Counted from the stretch's first letter, positions 1-12,959 are shown. The stretch is 64,000 bases of DNA from Symsagittifera roscoffensis (GCF_963678635.1 NC_087065.1:75031345-75095344); one strand, 5' to 3'. A program made the numbers and translations. The notes: generated from the sequence alone by a model not told the origin.

Positions 1-597
1 AGATTGCCGCATATTTAATTATTCATAATGATAATAAGCTTTCATTGAAAAAGTTTACATCAAATGTTTTATGGTGAAAAAAAAGTTTAAAATAGAAATA
101 TGAAAGGAGAGTGTTTTTAGTAAAATTTATTTTGGTCCCATCAAATGGGGGGTCCGCAAAATTATTTACATTCTTTTCTTCTTTTTGTGTTTTCTTCCCA
201 CTCAAATGTCCCCCCAACCCTCAACCCTCTGGCAAAAATAAGCTTTGAAAAAAATTATGATTAAATGGCTGTGACGGGCATCAAAATCTTTTCTTGGCAA
301 CCACGCAGAGAGATGGAATGAATTTTTAAGACAGTTATTGTGAAGAAATTCATTCATTGCAGTGAGCGATGAGGAACTGGTTAAGATATTTGTCTCGCAT
401 TCATAAAATCATTGGTTAGAGGCCCGCTATGATCCGTCCGCAGTGATTTTCATATGTTCTTGCAAGAAATTTTGCAAGCACATCTTCCCGGAAGAAATTC
501 CCGCAATGAGGTTCCATGGATAATGATAGATTATAATGGATTTTCATGGTCTTAAATAATCGATTACAATGGATCATTAGTAGGTTATAAAATAAAA
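1..597. other. Non-coding, nothing recognised
   Basis: This AT-rich stretch contains no convincing coding frame, RNA gene or repeat boundary. The open frames in it are short and low in complexity. Confidence 0.5.
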
Positions 598-1025
598 CGG
601 ACTGCTGTTATCACGGACTGTTAAGGTCTGTGGAGTAAAATTTGCTTTAAAAAATAAATGAAATGTTCAAAAAAAAAAATTAAACAAAGTTAATTTTATT
701 CAGAAACTTTTTGTGAAAATAATTCCCACACTCTAAATAAAGTTCAAAAGGAGGTATTAATCAGATAGCAAAGTAATAAGTAGACCAGACCTTATAGCCT
801 GTCTCAGTTCAATTTGGTACGACTTTAAGACGGATTGAACCTCCGCTTACCCGTTAATAGCACAAAATAAATCGCGCGTTATTTATCCCAAATTGGCGAA
901 ATTGCCAATCTTTAAACCCTCTTAACTTGAAATAATCAAAAGTAAAACAGTTTTTGAAATTTGAGCTCAAGATAACAATACCTTTTGGCTGATATTAAAA
1001 AAACGTCAAAAATGATAAATGTACA
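598..1025 (+). repeat. Decayed copy of the 535-bp hairpin repeat
   Basis: The order of blocks matches the array at 2091-5307: a GGACTGCT start, a CACACT-type block, the 'CAATTTGG' block, the 'CTCCGCTTAC' block and the 'TTGAGCTCAAGA' block. Many substitutions and indels separate it from the array units, so it is an old copy. The last ~90 bases of a normal unit, with the terminal hairpin, are not recognisable. Confidence 0.65.
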
Positions 1026-1797
1026 CTAAGAATTAGTTATTTTTTTCAATTTTTTCACGACGCTTTTTACAATTAATTTATATGTTTTGACAAAACGCAC
1101 GATGAACTTATGTGAAAACGTACGTTTAATAGCTTTGTTAGAAATCGCCTATCTATCATGAAATGCTTTTTTTACTACGACATATAGCTGAACCTTCAAA
1201 CAAGCATCATATTAGTAGTGCTGTCAACTTTTTTTATGCATGTTGCTCTTCATGTATTATACAACATTTTTTCTGATTGCAAATAATTTTTTTCTGAATT
1301 GTGAGACACACAGAATCAGGTTTTTCCAGCTTAATGGCATCCACTAAATCTACATAGTTCTCTGTATGATAAATTTTCTACAAAAAAAATGTTTTTACAA
1401 AAAAAAAACGAAATGCACCCATATACAAAATTTATACCATCACAACGATTAAATTCAAAAGGACTGTTTTTGAATAAGCTGAAAAGAAAAGGTCGAAGTT
1501 ACCAAATTTTGTACTGGGCGACACATTACAGCAATAGCTGGCCACATAGTGCTTAAAAGGGGGTTAGGCTAGTTCTTTTAGTTCGTCAGTTTTTTAGCAG
1601 ACCGCTCTTTTAGCAAACTTAAAGCAAGTAGCAAATGAGAATGGCAACTTGAAAGGCGACATTGACCAGTAGCGATCGCTAGCTCTGATTTTCTCTGAGA
1701 TTTTTACTTTGGCAAGAATGCCTTTGTGCGCATTAGTTACTGTTATTGTTTTTCATAATTACTGGTTCTTTTGTTTTGGAAAACTCTCGAATATTGT

Positions 1798-2090
1798 TGA
1801 ATTTGGAACGATTTGGACTCTCCGCTTACGCGTTATTAGCGCGAAATATATCGCGCGTTAATTATCCCAAATTGGCCAAAATGGCAATCTTTAAACCCCC
1901 ATAACTTTACGAAAAATGATCACAGGTGAAATATCTTTTCAAATTTGAGCTCAGGACAACAATACCTGTCGAGTGATATAAAAAAATTCTGTCAAAAATG
2001 GCTAGTTAAAAAGTCGAAATTTGTCTGAAGAAAAAAAAAACCCACCCCGAGCACAAATATTCCGTTACTTTCGTATCGAAAGTCGGAACA
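1798..2090 (+). repeat. 5'-truncated copy of the 535-bp repeat
   Basis: This is the second half of the unit, running from 'GGAACGATTTGG' to the terminal hairpin ACTTTCG-TAT-CGAAAGT and the end AGTCGGAACA. It abuts the first complete unit of the array head to tail, so the array begins with a partial unit. Confidence 0.85.
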
Positions 2091-5000
2091 ACAAGACTAC
2101 TCGTATCAGGGCGAAGCCCTGAATGTTCCGACTGGTTTTGAAGGTTTATGGAGCAGCAGTAATAACAAAAAAACATTATATGAAATAAAATAAAATGAAA
2201 AAATTTTTTCTAAAATTTGAAATTTTTTATGAAAATCATCCCCCCACACGTCATATAAAGTACAAAAAGATAGTTTTCGTTTCTTGTAACACATCAAAAG
2301 CTTCGTTCAACCAATTTGGAACGATTTATAAGAAGGATTAAATCTCCGCTTACGCGTTAATAGCGCGAGTTATATCGCGCGTTAATTGTCCCAAATTGGT
2401 CAAAATGGCCAAAATGGCAATATTTAACCCCTCATAACTTTACTAAAAATGATCACAGGTGAAATATGTTTTCAAATTTAAGCTCAGGACAACAATACCT
2501 TTTGAATGATAAAAAAAAATTCCGTCAAAAATGGCTAGTTAAAAAGTCGAAATTTGTCTGAAGAAAAAAAAACCCACCCCGAGCACAAATATTCCGTTAC
2601 TTTCGTATCGAAAGTCGGAACAACAAGACTGCTCGTAACAGGGCGAAGCCCTGAATGTTTCGACTGCTTTTTAAGGTTTATGGAGCAGCAGTTATAACAT
2701 AAAAAAATCAAATGAAATAAAATAAAATGAAAATTTTTTTTCTAAAATTTGAAATTTTTTAATGAAAATCATCCCCCCACACGCCATTTTAAGTACAAAA
2801 AGATAGATTTGGTTCCTTGTAACAAATCAATTAATGGCAAATAAGCTTCGTTCAACCAATTTGGAACGATTTATGAGAAGGATTAAATCTCCGCTTACGC
2901 GTTAATAGCACGAAATATATCGCGCGTTAATTGTCCCAAAATGGCCAAAAAGGCAGTCTCTAAACCCCAATAACCTTACAAAAAATGATCACAGGTGAAA
3001 TATCTTTTCAAATTTGAACTCAAGACAACAATACCTTTCGAATGATATAAAAAATTCCGTCAAAAATTACTAGTTAAAAAGTCGAAATTTGTCTGAAGGA
3101 AAAAAAAACCCAACCCGAGCACAAATATTCCGTTACTTTCGTATCGAAAGTCGGAACAACTGACTACTCGTATCAGGGCGAAGCCCTGAATGTTCCGACT
3201 GGTTTTGAAGGTTTATGGAGCAGCAGTAATCACAAAAAAATTCATTATATGAAATAAAATAAAACGAAAAAAAATTTGAAATTTTTTATGAAAATCATCC
3301 CCCCACACGCCATTTTAAGTACAAAAAGATAGTTTCCGTTTCTTGTAACACATCAATTATGGCAAATAAGCTTCGTTCAACCAATTTGGAACGATTTATA
3401 AGAAGGATTAAATCTCCGCTTACGCGTTAATAGCGCGAATTATATCGCGCGTTAATTGTCCCAAATTGGTCAAAATGGCCAAAATGGCAAAATTTAACCC
3501 CTCATAACTTTACGAAAAATGATCACAGGTGAAATATCTTTTCAAATTTAAGCTCAGGACAACAATACCTTGTGAATGATATAAAAAAATTCCGTCAAAA
3601 ATGGCTAGTTAAAAAGTCGAAACTTGTCTGAAGAAAAAAAAACCCACCCCGAGCACAAATATTCCGTTACTTTCGTATCGAAAGTCGGAACAACAAGACT
3701 GCTCGTAACAGGGCGAAGCCCTGAATGTTCCGACTGCTTTTTAAGGTTTATGGAGCAGCAGTTATAACATAAAAAAATTAAATGAAATAAAATAAAATGA
3801 AAATTTTTTTTCTAAAATTTGAAATTTTTTAATGAAAATCATCCCCCCACACGCCATTTTAAGTACAAAAAGATAGATTTCGTTCCTTGTAACAAATCAA
3901 TTATGGCAAATAAGCTTCTTTCAACCAATTTGGAACGATTTATGAGAAGGATTAAATCTCCGCTTACGCGTTAATAGCACGAAATATATCGCGCGTTAAT
4001 TGTCCCAAAATGGCCAAAAAGGCAGTCTCTAAACCCCAATAACCTTACAAAAAATGATCACAGGTGAAATATCTTTTCAAATTTGAACTCAAGACAACAA
4101 TACCTTTCGAATGATATAAAAAATTCCGTCAAAAATTACTAGTTAAAAAGTCGAAATTTGTCTGAAGGAAAAAAAAACCCAACCCGAGCACAAATATTCC
4201 GTTACTTTCGTATCGAAAGTCGGAACAACAAGACTACTCGTATCAGGGCGAAGCCCTGAATGTTCCGACTGGTTTTGAAGGTTTATGGAGCAGCAGTAAT
4301 CACAAAAAAATTCATTATATGAAATAAAATAAAACGAAAAAAAATTTGAAATTTTTTATGAAAATCATCCCCCCACACGCCATATAAAGTACAAAAAGAT
4401 AGTTTCCGTTTCTTGTAACACATCAATTATGGCAAATAAGCTTCGTTCAACCAATTTGGAACGATTTATAAGAAGGATTAAATCTCCGCTTACGCGTTAA
4501 TAGCGCGAATTATATCGCGCGTTAATTGTCCCAAATTGGTCAAAATGGCCAAAATGGCAAAATTTAACCCCTCATAACTTTACGAAAAATGATCACAGGT
4601 GAAATATCTTTTCAAATTTAAGCTCAGGACAACAATACCTTGTGAATGATATAAAAAAATTCCGTCAAAAATGGCTAGTTAAAAAGTCGAAACTTGTCTG
4701 AAGAAAAAAAAACCCACCCCGAGCACAAATATTCCGTTACTTTCGTATCGAAAGTCGGAACAACAAGACTGCTCGTAACAGGGCGAAGCCCTGAATGTTC
4801 CGACTGCTTTTTAAGGTTTATGGAGCAGCAGTTATAACATAAAAAAATTAAATGAAATAAAATAAAATGAAAATTTTTTTTCTAAAATTTGAAATTTTTT
4901 AATGAAAATCATCCCCCCACACGCCATTTTAAGTACAAAAAGATAGATTTCGTTCCTTGTAACAAATCAATTAATGGCAAATAAGCTTCGTTCAACCAAT

Positions 5001-5307
5001 TTGGAACGATTTATAAGAAGGATTAAATCTCCGCTTACGCGTTAATAGCGCGAATTATATCGCGCGTTAATTGTCCCAAATTGGTCAAAATTGCCAAAAT
5101 GGCAATCTTTAAACCCTCATAACTTTACGAAAAATAATCACAGGTGAAATATCTTTTCAAATTTAAGCTCAGGACAACAGTACCTTTTGAATGATATAAA
5201 AAAATTCCATCAAAAATTGCTAGTTAAAAAGTCGAAATTTGTCTGAAGAAAAAAAAATCCCACCCCGAGCACAAATATTCCGTTACTTTCGTATCGAAAG
5301 TCGGAAC
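2091..5307 (+). repeat. Six-unit tandem array with dimeric higher-order period
   Basis: Complete units lie at 2091-2622, 2623-3158, 3159-3692, 3693-4227, 4228-4762 and 4763-5307, about 535 bp each. Two unit types alternate. One has ACTCGTATCAGGG followed by 'GGTTTTGAAGG'; the other has GCTCGTAACAGGG followed by 'GCTTTTTAAGG'. Units 3 and 5 are near-identical, as are units 2 and 4, which gives a ~1070-bp higher-order period. Each unit starts with hairpin AGGGC-GAA-GCCCT and ends with hairpin ACTTTCG-TAT-CGAAAGT. TGTTCCGACT near the start is the exact reverse complement of the AGTCGGAACA end. A terminal hairpin plus subterminal inverted repeats and tandem growth would suit a Helitron/Helentron-like non-autonomous element, but no transposase is present and that class is inference. 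Confidence 0.9.
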
Positions 5308-5489
5308 AATTATATGAACTTTTCCTTCAGAAAATGGTTTGTATATAATAAATTCCCAAGCATATTTGCTCCTCATTTTCATCAAAAGTCAGACCAATGA
5401 GTAAAAGCAGTGCTCGTTCAAACATGAAAGGCGAATACAGCAACCGGGATCAGCAGAAAATATAGTTAATTTTGAAGATTTTCTGATGC

Positions 5490-5860
5490 ACTAGCTGACG
5501 GATTTAGGGGGAAACGCCCACTTGCTTTTCAGTGCACGCTATGCCCTCACAATTATCTTATTGGAATTTCCAATCTCTCCGAAACTACTATAAGGACCCT
5601 ATTTCGTCAAGAATTTTCTGCGCCGCAGTCAATATTTTGAAAAATACGTCGTTTTTGGGCACTTAATGCGTTTTTTTTGGCTCGAGCACCCCCCTCAAAA
5701 TTAGTTATATTGTCGCCAAAGGCGTCTTTAGAAAAATTTTGAGGTTGGTCACCCAAAAATGGATGTCGTAAAATTATACCAAAGGGGGACCCTTTGAAAA
5801 AATTTGGGAACCAGAATTGAGGAAAAGCGGTCGCCGCCCCCCGTCGGCACGCTACTGGTT
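5490..5860 (-). mobile_element. Relic of the CAGGGGCGGA hAT-like MITE
   Basis: Read on the minus strand, this matches the internal blocks of the element at 49369-49788: the 'GCCTTTGGCG' block, the 'CTGCGGCGCAG' block and the GGGTCCCCCTTT block. Termini are eroded and no target duplication can be defined. Confidence 0.6.
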
Positions 5861-6139
5861 TGGTTACATTTGACTGGGAGTTTATGATTTTTGGAACAAA
5901 TATTACTGAAAGTTTCGTGAAATCGCCAGACGACAGTGCATTATAGCAAACTTGTAGTTAATTCTGCCATGAAATTTTAGGCAACCATTTTAGCTGCCAA
6001 CAAAAAAGATTTCATATTTAGAACTCGTTTCCAATTCTACAACGCAACGCTTCAAATGTACCTTGAATTTGCAATTCCCACTTTGAGTTAAAATTAATAT
6101 AAAATGAATCGTGTTATTGTCAAAATGAATCCTTAATTT

Positions 6140-6302
6140 GGCTCTTTTTCTTTTATCCCCGCCTAAATGAAGCATCAATTTTATGATTTAACAATGAGTT
6201 TTTGACCTAATTAGTCCGCACGAACTTTTTGTAACAATCGGATAACATTAACAAAAAAATGTTTCTATTAATTTGCAGCCGAGGAAAGCAAAAAAAAGAG
6301 CC
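6140..6302. mobile_element. MITE with GGCTCTTTTTC inverted ends
   Basis: The element begins GGCTCTTTTTC and ends AAAAAAAGAGCC. Its interior has the 'GCATCAATTTTATG' and 'AACAATCGGA' blocks seen in the copies at 50646-50852 and 53829-54030. The flanking 8-mers do not match, so the insertion is old or its edges have changed. Confidence 0.7.
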
Positions 6303-6719
6303 AATAACTTTTTCAAAGGTCTGTTCGAACAAAACGCATTGTATTGATTTAACTTCACTGAATAAAAGGAGAATTTAATCATCAGCGCAGTTCTTTTGAA
6401 CTTAGAAAGTAATTTCCCTTTTTGGAAAAAATACACTAAGTTAAATGTTAAATAATGCTGTTTTGTCATTGAAAATTAGTCATATCTTATAACTTTATCT
6501 TCACTTGCAGTTTTCCGAGAGATTAATCAGTCAGAATTGATTTACATGTGAATCGCATAACTTTTTGATGATAATCAGCAGTTGCTTTTACGTCAGCATA
6601 TGTAGCTGCTGCAGGGCAATTTGAAAAAATAATGGGGAATGCCTCGAGCCCGGAGGACCAAAAAGTATTCAAAAGGTCGAAACAAAAAAAGAAATCACCA
6701 TTCAATTTTCAAATAAAAC

Positions 6720-7197
6720 AAGACTGCTTGCTCATCAATGAAACCGGAATGTTCAGACTGCCCTCTATTATCGATCACAAGCTTTTTGGTTTGAAAAAAT
6801 CTCATAAAATGTTCAAAAATACAGAAAAATTTTTGAATAATTCTTTAAACATTTTATTACTTAACTTTAACCACCACAAGCTAGGTACTAACTGATAGGT
6901 AGGTTTTGCGCAAAATGTTGCAATAATTTGCAAGAAATCAGTTTGAAGGATTAAATTTAACGTTGACGCTTTATTAGAACGAAACATAATGCGCTCTAAT
7001 TATCCCAATTTGATTGAAGTCGTCAAAAAGTGCCAGAAATTCAAATCATTATAATTAAATGAAAAACAATCATAGGTGTATTTTCTACATTTGAACTTTA
7101 ATCAAAAAATTTTGTCAGAAATGCTTAGTTAAAAAGTAAAAAAAATTGACTGAATAAAAAAACGCATAAACAATCCGCAATTCTCTGAAAGCTGGAA
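6720..7197 (+). repeat. Diverged copy of the 535-bp repeat
   Basis: The copy starts with AAGACTGCT, carries the degenerate 'GAAGGATTAAAT' and 'ATTATCCCAA' blocks, and ends in CTGGAACAA. Another unit start (ACTGCTCGTATCAG) follows directly, so this was once part of a tandem array. Confidence 0.65.
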
Positions 7198-7339
7198 CAA
7201 CAAAACTGCTCGTATCAGAGTAAAGCTTTTAAGCTTCCCAGAAGCTCTCAAACTTTCTTTTTAATTGTTGAATTTGTTTTTGTTTTTCTTAATTCAATTA
7301 AGTCTAGTTTATTCATATTCTAGGTTTTCGTCTAGTCCT

Positions 7340-7465
7340 CTTATTACACCACGCTCCAAAAAAGACACAAAACTGTAAAAGAAAAACCTTTTTTTTTAAA
7401 CTTTGTGGTAGGAACTTTTGTGCTACTTGCACAGCAACCGGCTATCCTTGTGAAACGTTGGTTGT
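7340..7465 (-). repeat. Repeat end with CTGTGC hairpin and CCGGCTATCCTTG terminus
   Basis: A shared end module consists of a small hairpin (arms CTGTGC/GCACAG in the best copy), then about 5 bases, then CCGGCTATCCTTG. It recurs near 11246, 33980, 40200 and 62600 in either orientation. It marks one end of a repeat family whose other end I cannot define. Confidence 0.6.
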
Positions 7466-7679
7466 AATTCAAAATAATTTCTAGCAGAATTGTTAATTTG
7501 TTCTATTTGTAAGAGAAAATGGCTCAGCGTCACATATATCTGAAACTTTTTGTTCACTTCAAATATTCTTTCTATTATTAAGTACTTCGTTTACAAGTAT
7601 ATTTATCTTTTCAATGAAAACCTCCCAAACGTTTTTAATTGACTAGAAATTTGCTAAAAACTTCATATTTACTTTCACA

Positions 7680-9310
7680 CCAATCGACCAATCTCTTATG
7701 TTCTCTTCATGTCATTTTGAACAAGTTCAAAATTTTCGTTAAAAAACTGGAAAAAACTTTAGAGCAACTAGTTGAGACTGTTTATTAGAAATGATCCAAA
7801 AATGACCCATAAAAAGCAACTCGTATAAAAAATTTTTTAATCATCGTAGAATTTGCCTGAAAAAGCTTCAAAGTAAAATTTGAACTCTCCAAAATGTTTT
7901 CGCACTAATTAAAAAGAGCAGAAGTTGAAATTGAACCTATCGATATTTGAGCATCAATAAAACTTATTGAGCTACAGAAGAAAAACTATTGGTGCAATAT
8001 ATAAAAACGTTGAAGGGTTTGTATGACTTTTTGGCCTGCTTTTGCAAAAAATTTGGCCTTGGCGAAGAAATTTTTCTCAAAATAGGGTCTTTATGGTGTT
8101 TTAAGAGAGCTCGGAAAATCAAGAAATTGGTCGACCAAAAAAAGATTGTCGAAATTTGTTTTTAAAAAACGCCTCCTTTTTTCTCAAAAATCCCATATCT
8201 GCCACTGCAGTTTTGGTGATTAAGCAAAAAAGATAACAGTTCTTGTGCTTTTCCTATAATATGGTTTCATCTTTATCTTCCATTGTAAAAACAGGAGTCA
8301 AATTTATATAATCGTCGCCCCAAACAGCAAAATGAAAAATCATCGACAAATTATGTACTGTAGTCTCTTTTGTAATCAAAACAGATCATCAAAAAAACAA
8401 AACTCAGCGATGATAAACAGGAACCCGTACTATCATTTAGCTTTTGAATATCAAAGCCATCATTTTTTTGTAGAGTTCATGCATTCAATGGACTCCAAAG
8501 AAACAATACAAGACTGTTCGTTTATCAGGGCTAACCTTTGAATAATTATACGGACCTTTAATCCAAGTCGAGTAGTTTTTCAGGAAAAAACGCATTAAAA
8601 AACGATAAATTTTGATTTATCAAAAATCAAGTATTAAAATTTGAGTTGTACGAAATTAAAACGACCGAAAAGCTAGCCTCAATTCAATTTGGAGCAATTT
8701 TGTTTTGCGGGACAATTCGCCAATCTTAATTAATTTGCGTTACTTATACAGGATTTTGGATAAAGTCTTCAAGGTGCGCACAAATTAGTTCAGAGCTTTT
8801 TGAATTGTCAATTTTTAAACTTTAAAAATCAAAGTTTTTTCAAATTGTCAAATACAAATTGAGTTAAAAACTATTATTTCATTCGCCGAAAGTTGACTGA
8901 GCGAAAAAAAACTGCACCAAAAGTAAGTATTCCGTTTTTTATATGTAGGTCCAAACAAAAATGGACATCATTTTGTAATATATATACACTTCGACTAAAT
9001 GTAACTAATGGTTTTTCAGCTACAAGATTTTAAAAAAGTCCAAAGCTTATTAAAGCCACCATTTTTTTGAAGAGTTCATGCATTCTATGGACTCCAAAGA
9101 AACAATACAAGACTGCTCTGTTTTCGTGCTAACTAAAAAGAGCAGAACTTGAAATTGAACTTCATGCATTGACACCAATCGATCAATTTCATTTTCAACG
9201 AGTTCAAAATTTTGGATAAAAAATCTTTAGAACAATTAGTTAAAACTGTTTATTAGAAATGATCTAAAAATGACCCATAAAAAGCACGTATAAAAAATGA
9301 TCGAAATTTG
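7680..9310 (+). repeat. Rearranged imperfect direct repeats
   Basis: Three blocks occur twice: 7735-7860 matches 9195-9300, 7895-7950 matches 9118-9160, and 8455-8530 matches 9048-9118. Two of the blocks sit next to fragments of the 535-bp repeat (ACAAGACTG at 8509 and 9108). A fragment of the hAT-like MITE lies near 8030-8170. I see no gene here. Confidence 0.6.
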
Positions 9311-10520
9311 TCGAATTTTGTTTTTAAACGTTCTTAGGCTTCTATACCGCTAGCATCAGTTAGAGATACGGATTAGACCTTCGCAAATGAAACTATAATT
9401 TTACAAAAACTGGAGTTTATAGGAAAATTGATGAATCAATTTTATAATCATATAAATAGACAAGTTTTCCTTGGTTTGCCAAATGTCTATTAACAAGTTT
9501 TTAGTTTCAGAAATTATGAAAACTAAAAAAATCTTTAGTTTTTTTTTTTCAGATTGGTGTCAGCGACACGCTATAATATGTAGAAATTGAAAATTGTTCC
9601 GTCTAATAACGTAATGATGAAAACAATTAGCTAGTCTCAATCGATTATAATGATGCCTCATTGCAAAGCCCCATTTTTTAAACATATTTTTCGGTAGTTG
9701 ATTTAATTAAATTTGAGTTCAAGACATCGATAGCTTCCATGATATAAGAAAACCGCCTCAGTGTCTAAGAAAAAATTTACACCGTGCACAAATAGTTTTT
9801 TTTTCAGTTTTTTTGAATCAGACAAGATTTTGCAAAAAAAAATGGCAGAACTGAATCATAACAGCAGTGATTCTAATGACAATAATACTCAGATCTCATA
9901 GATTCAGATCTTGCAAAAAAGTGAGGAATATATATGCTCCGGGTGTTTTTTTTTTCATTAACCCGACTTGACACCATACACAAAGCTCGTATATATTTTG
10001 ATGCTGAAAAAGTAGAGCGAATTATTTAGGCAAGGCAAGTTATCCCGCACCACAAAATCGCTCAAACTTTAAATGAAACTCCACTCAAAATTTAACCATT
10101 AACTTAACAAAAACGTAACACAGTTAGTCTAAATTTTATCATTTTTCATTAAATAATCTAACAAGACTCTTCGAAACCAGTTAAAGGGAAATCGGAAGAT
10201 ACAGGGCTTTGCCATGATATGAGCAGTCTATTCAATTAATGCTCCATCCACTTTTCGCTACATTAGTTTATTTGTAAATGTAGCTGTGAAAATTCTACAT
10301 CAGAACCGATTTTTTGCCACCTAAACTTACATTTCAAATATCGCAGAGGTGCAATCAGCAGGCTTCAACAGTCCTGTCGAGGATAGTCCATTTGTATTAT
10401 CTCGTGACATCCAGACTGTGTTATTTTGTTGAGCAAAGCTCTTTTTTTGCTACTCAAGGCCATTTTTTAAGTCTAAACGTCTAGAACTTGCACGTGGTAC
10501 CACTATTGCAGCCTAAATTC
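9311..10520. other. Non-coding, no clear feature
   Basis: AT-rich sequence with possible remnants of the 535-bp repeat near 9640-9790. No coding frame above background and no RNA gene was recognised. Confidence 0.4.
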
Positions 10521-10648
10521 GTCAGGCTGTGGTAGACCTGAAGCTAGAGGTCAAGTGAGAGCTCGTCCTCACACACTATCATGGCAATGATAGTGTGTAA
10601 GGACAAGCTCTCACTTGACCTCTAGCTTCAGTTCTACCGCAGCCTGAC
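10521..10648. repeat. 128-bp near-perfect palindrome
   Basis: Two 62-base arms face each other around a 4-base centre (GGCA). They run from GTCAGGCTG at the left edge to CAGCCTGAC at the right. Aligned by eye, the arms differ at four positions, one of which would be a G-U pair in RNA. It could be a fold-back element or the source of a long hairpin RNA. No target duplication is evident. Confidence 0.92.
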
Positions 10649-11245
10649 CAATTCCGGCTGTATACGGAACTGTGTGCGCAGCCGGACCAATATGTGCACG
10701 TTTTATGCGTACTTTTAATCACCAAAGCGTGCTTTGCAAAAATACATGAGTCAGTATTTTCCACAAACAGATTTTTTGCACATTCATCAAGGGAGCTTGT
10801 TAAACTTTAGTCCCCCAAGCGAGGTCTTACTAAACCATGGTGACTATTAAACAAATTTCTGCTTGTTGACTGGATCCTAAAGGACTGCAATTTCGTTTTC
10901 AGGCACTAGGCAATGCATTTTGTGTCATTGACAGACAAGGAAGACCCTGTTTGTTAAACAGATGGTGACTTATAGAAAACATGTGATCAAATAGAATGCG
11001 CTGGAAATTGGAAACACAGACCCATCCACCCAAAAACTCAGATCAAGTTCCGAGACCTACCGGTGTAGATATGTTTTTTACGGACCCTGCCAGGAAGAAC
11101 TACACTACACTTCGTAGGACTTGCCTGACTGACGAGTTATTTTCTTTTTCTGAGGAGTTATGGTTGTATAAAACTATAGAGGTCTTACAATAAAAAGTTT
11201 CCGTATTCGATCCGATCCAAATTTTTATCGATAAAATGAATAAAA

Positions 11246-11300
11246 CAAGGATAGCCGGTTGCTGTGCAAGTAGCACAGAATTGCTCCGACCATAGCCTTT
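11246..11300 (+). repeat. Copy of the CCGGCTATCCTTG repeat end
   Basis: This is the reverse-oriented counterpart of the module at 7340-7465: CAAGGATAGCCGG, then CTGTGC-AAGTA-GCACAG, a perfect 6-bp hairpin. Confidence 0.65.
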
Positions 11301-11339
11301 AAAAAACTACAAAAAAGCTTCATTTTTTTTTCAAATAAT

Positions 11340-12900
11340 GTAGTTTTTCTGCGTGGCATGACAAGAGGATCAGATGTAAAACTGTAATTTAGGCATATTC
11401 GACAGTCATAATAATATAGGCAAATTGCACAAAAATTGATTAAAAAAATACAAGAAAAACAAAAACAAAATTTTAAAAAAAATTGAAAAATCAAAACTTT
11501 TTTCAGTTTTTTTGCAGTAAATTTATTTCAATTTTTGAAATTTATTGCTCCCCAAAGCTGAGCTAAATAACTCTCTAAACTTGTTTCATTTGCTTAAAAC
11601 TAAATTTTAACTTCTTAAATTATTCAAAACAAAGCTGTTGTAAGCCTCCTCGCTTGCTATGTTCGCTCGAGTTCAGACAAAAATCAAAAATTTCGTGTTT
11701 CGCGTTACAAGAAGAAAACATTGGGAACTTTTAAATATGGTTCAAATCACGACTGACAGGGCTTCAATATGATATATCACTCAACCCAGTCCGATGATTA
11801 TTTGTGTGGTTGATTTTGCGTGGAAATAAAATTTAAAACGCACACGAATACAAAGATCATCCCCTTTTTCAATGGGTCGGAATATTAAGTAAGAAAGGGT
11901 AATTGTCCAGTTTTTGTAATCGCAACTTGAGATTTTGGGACTTGAACGTCCACAATCTCTTCTAGTGCCGATGAAACGGTGTTGATCAAACAATTTGATA
12001 AATTAAAAAATTTAAACTATACATTGAAAAGTGTAAATTGAATACTTTGCGTCTGTTGAGATTTGAATGAAGTCAATTGCTTGCCTCAAATCAATTTGGA
12101 GTGATACATATCGGCGAGCTCATGTATTTAAAAGACACTCGTTTTTATCTACCGCGCCTTTGTTTTCTTATTTTGGCAAAACTGGAAATTTTAAGCCGCC
12201 ATATGTTTCATAAAAAAACTGCTGGCTGGCGCAATTTTAAATTTAATTTCGAGTTTAAATCCCTTCCAAAGTTACTAATTAAAAAAACGGAATTGGCTTA
12301 AAAACACCAAGCACACTTTTTGTTATTTTTTTTTCATAATTCGGAACAAAAGGCTGCTTCTATAAAAGCAAAGCTCTTAGAGCTCAGAAAGTTTTTTCTT
12401 AAATTAGCGTGGTTTTTTATGCTTGGTGTGATAAGAAAGCTCTGAGGCAAAACTATAATTTAGGCATGTTAGACAGTCATAGTAATAAAAGTAAATTGTA
12501 CAAAAAATTTTGTAGAAAAATTAATAGAAAAACTTTTTAAAAAATTTAGAAAAAAGTTAAGTTTTAGGTCTTAAATTAGGCATAATTAAGCTATAGTACG
12601 CTTTCTCGCTTGCTTTATTCGCTCGAATTAAGACAAAAAAATGAAAAATTTTAAACCGGCTATTCTCGAAACTGGAAAAAATTTTTGGAAATTTTTAAAA
12701 ATCGATCGGATCGAATCACGATTGATAGCGTTTTATTATGATTTATCACTCAATCCAGTCCAAGAAATGTTTGCCTTATTTTGTGTGGAAAAAAAGAAAA
12801 AACTCAAAACACACCCGAATACAAATTTCCAACCCATTTTCAATGGTCGAAACAGAAAAATCAAGATTTTTTTTGCAAATCTGCTCCCCAACTCGTTTTT
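11340..12900 (+). repeat. Diverged direct repeat, two copies of ~0.5-0.6 kb
   Basis: The left copy (about 11340-11880) and right copy (about 12410-12855) share ordered blocks: 'ATTTAGGCAT' with 'GACAGTCATA', 'CTCGCTTGCT' with 'TTCGCTCGA', and 'TATCACTCAA' with 'CCAGTCC'. The open frame at 12641-13057 lies inside the right copy and looks fortuitous. Between the copies lies another decayed relative of the 535-bp repeat (about 12085-12350). Confidence 0.65.
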
Positions 12901-12959
12901 TTTGTATGAAGTGATGTTTCTTTTTCAAGAACAATTTATTCTGGCCAATATCATTTTTG

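Noticed and set aside
2091-5307. CRISPR-like array
   Set aside because: Units are ~535 bp and contiguous, with no short repeats separated by unique spacers. The DNA is animal nuclear DNA.
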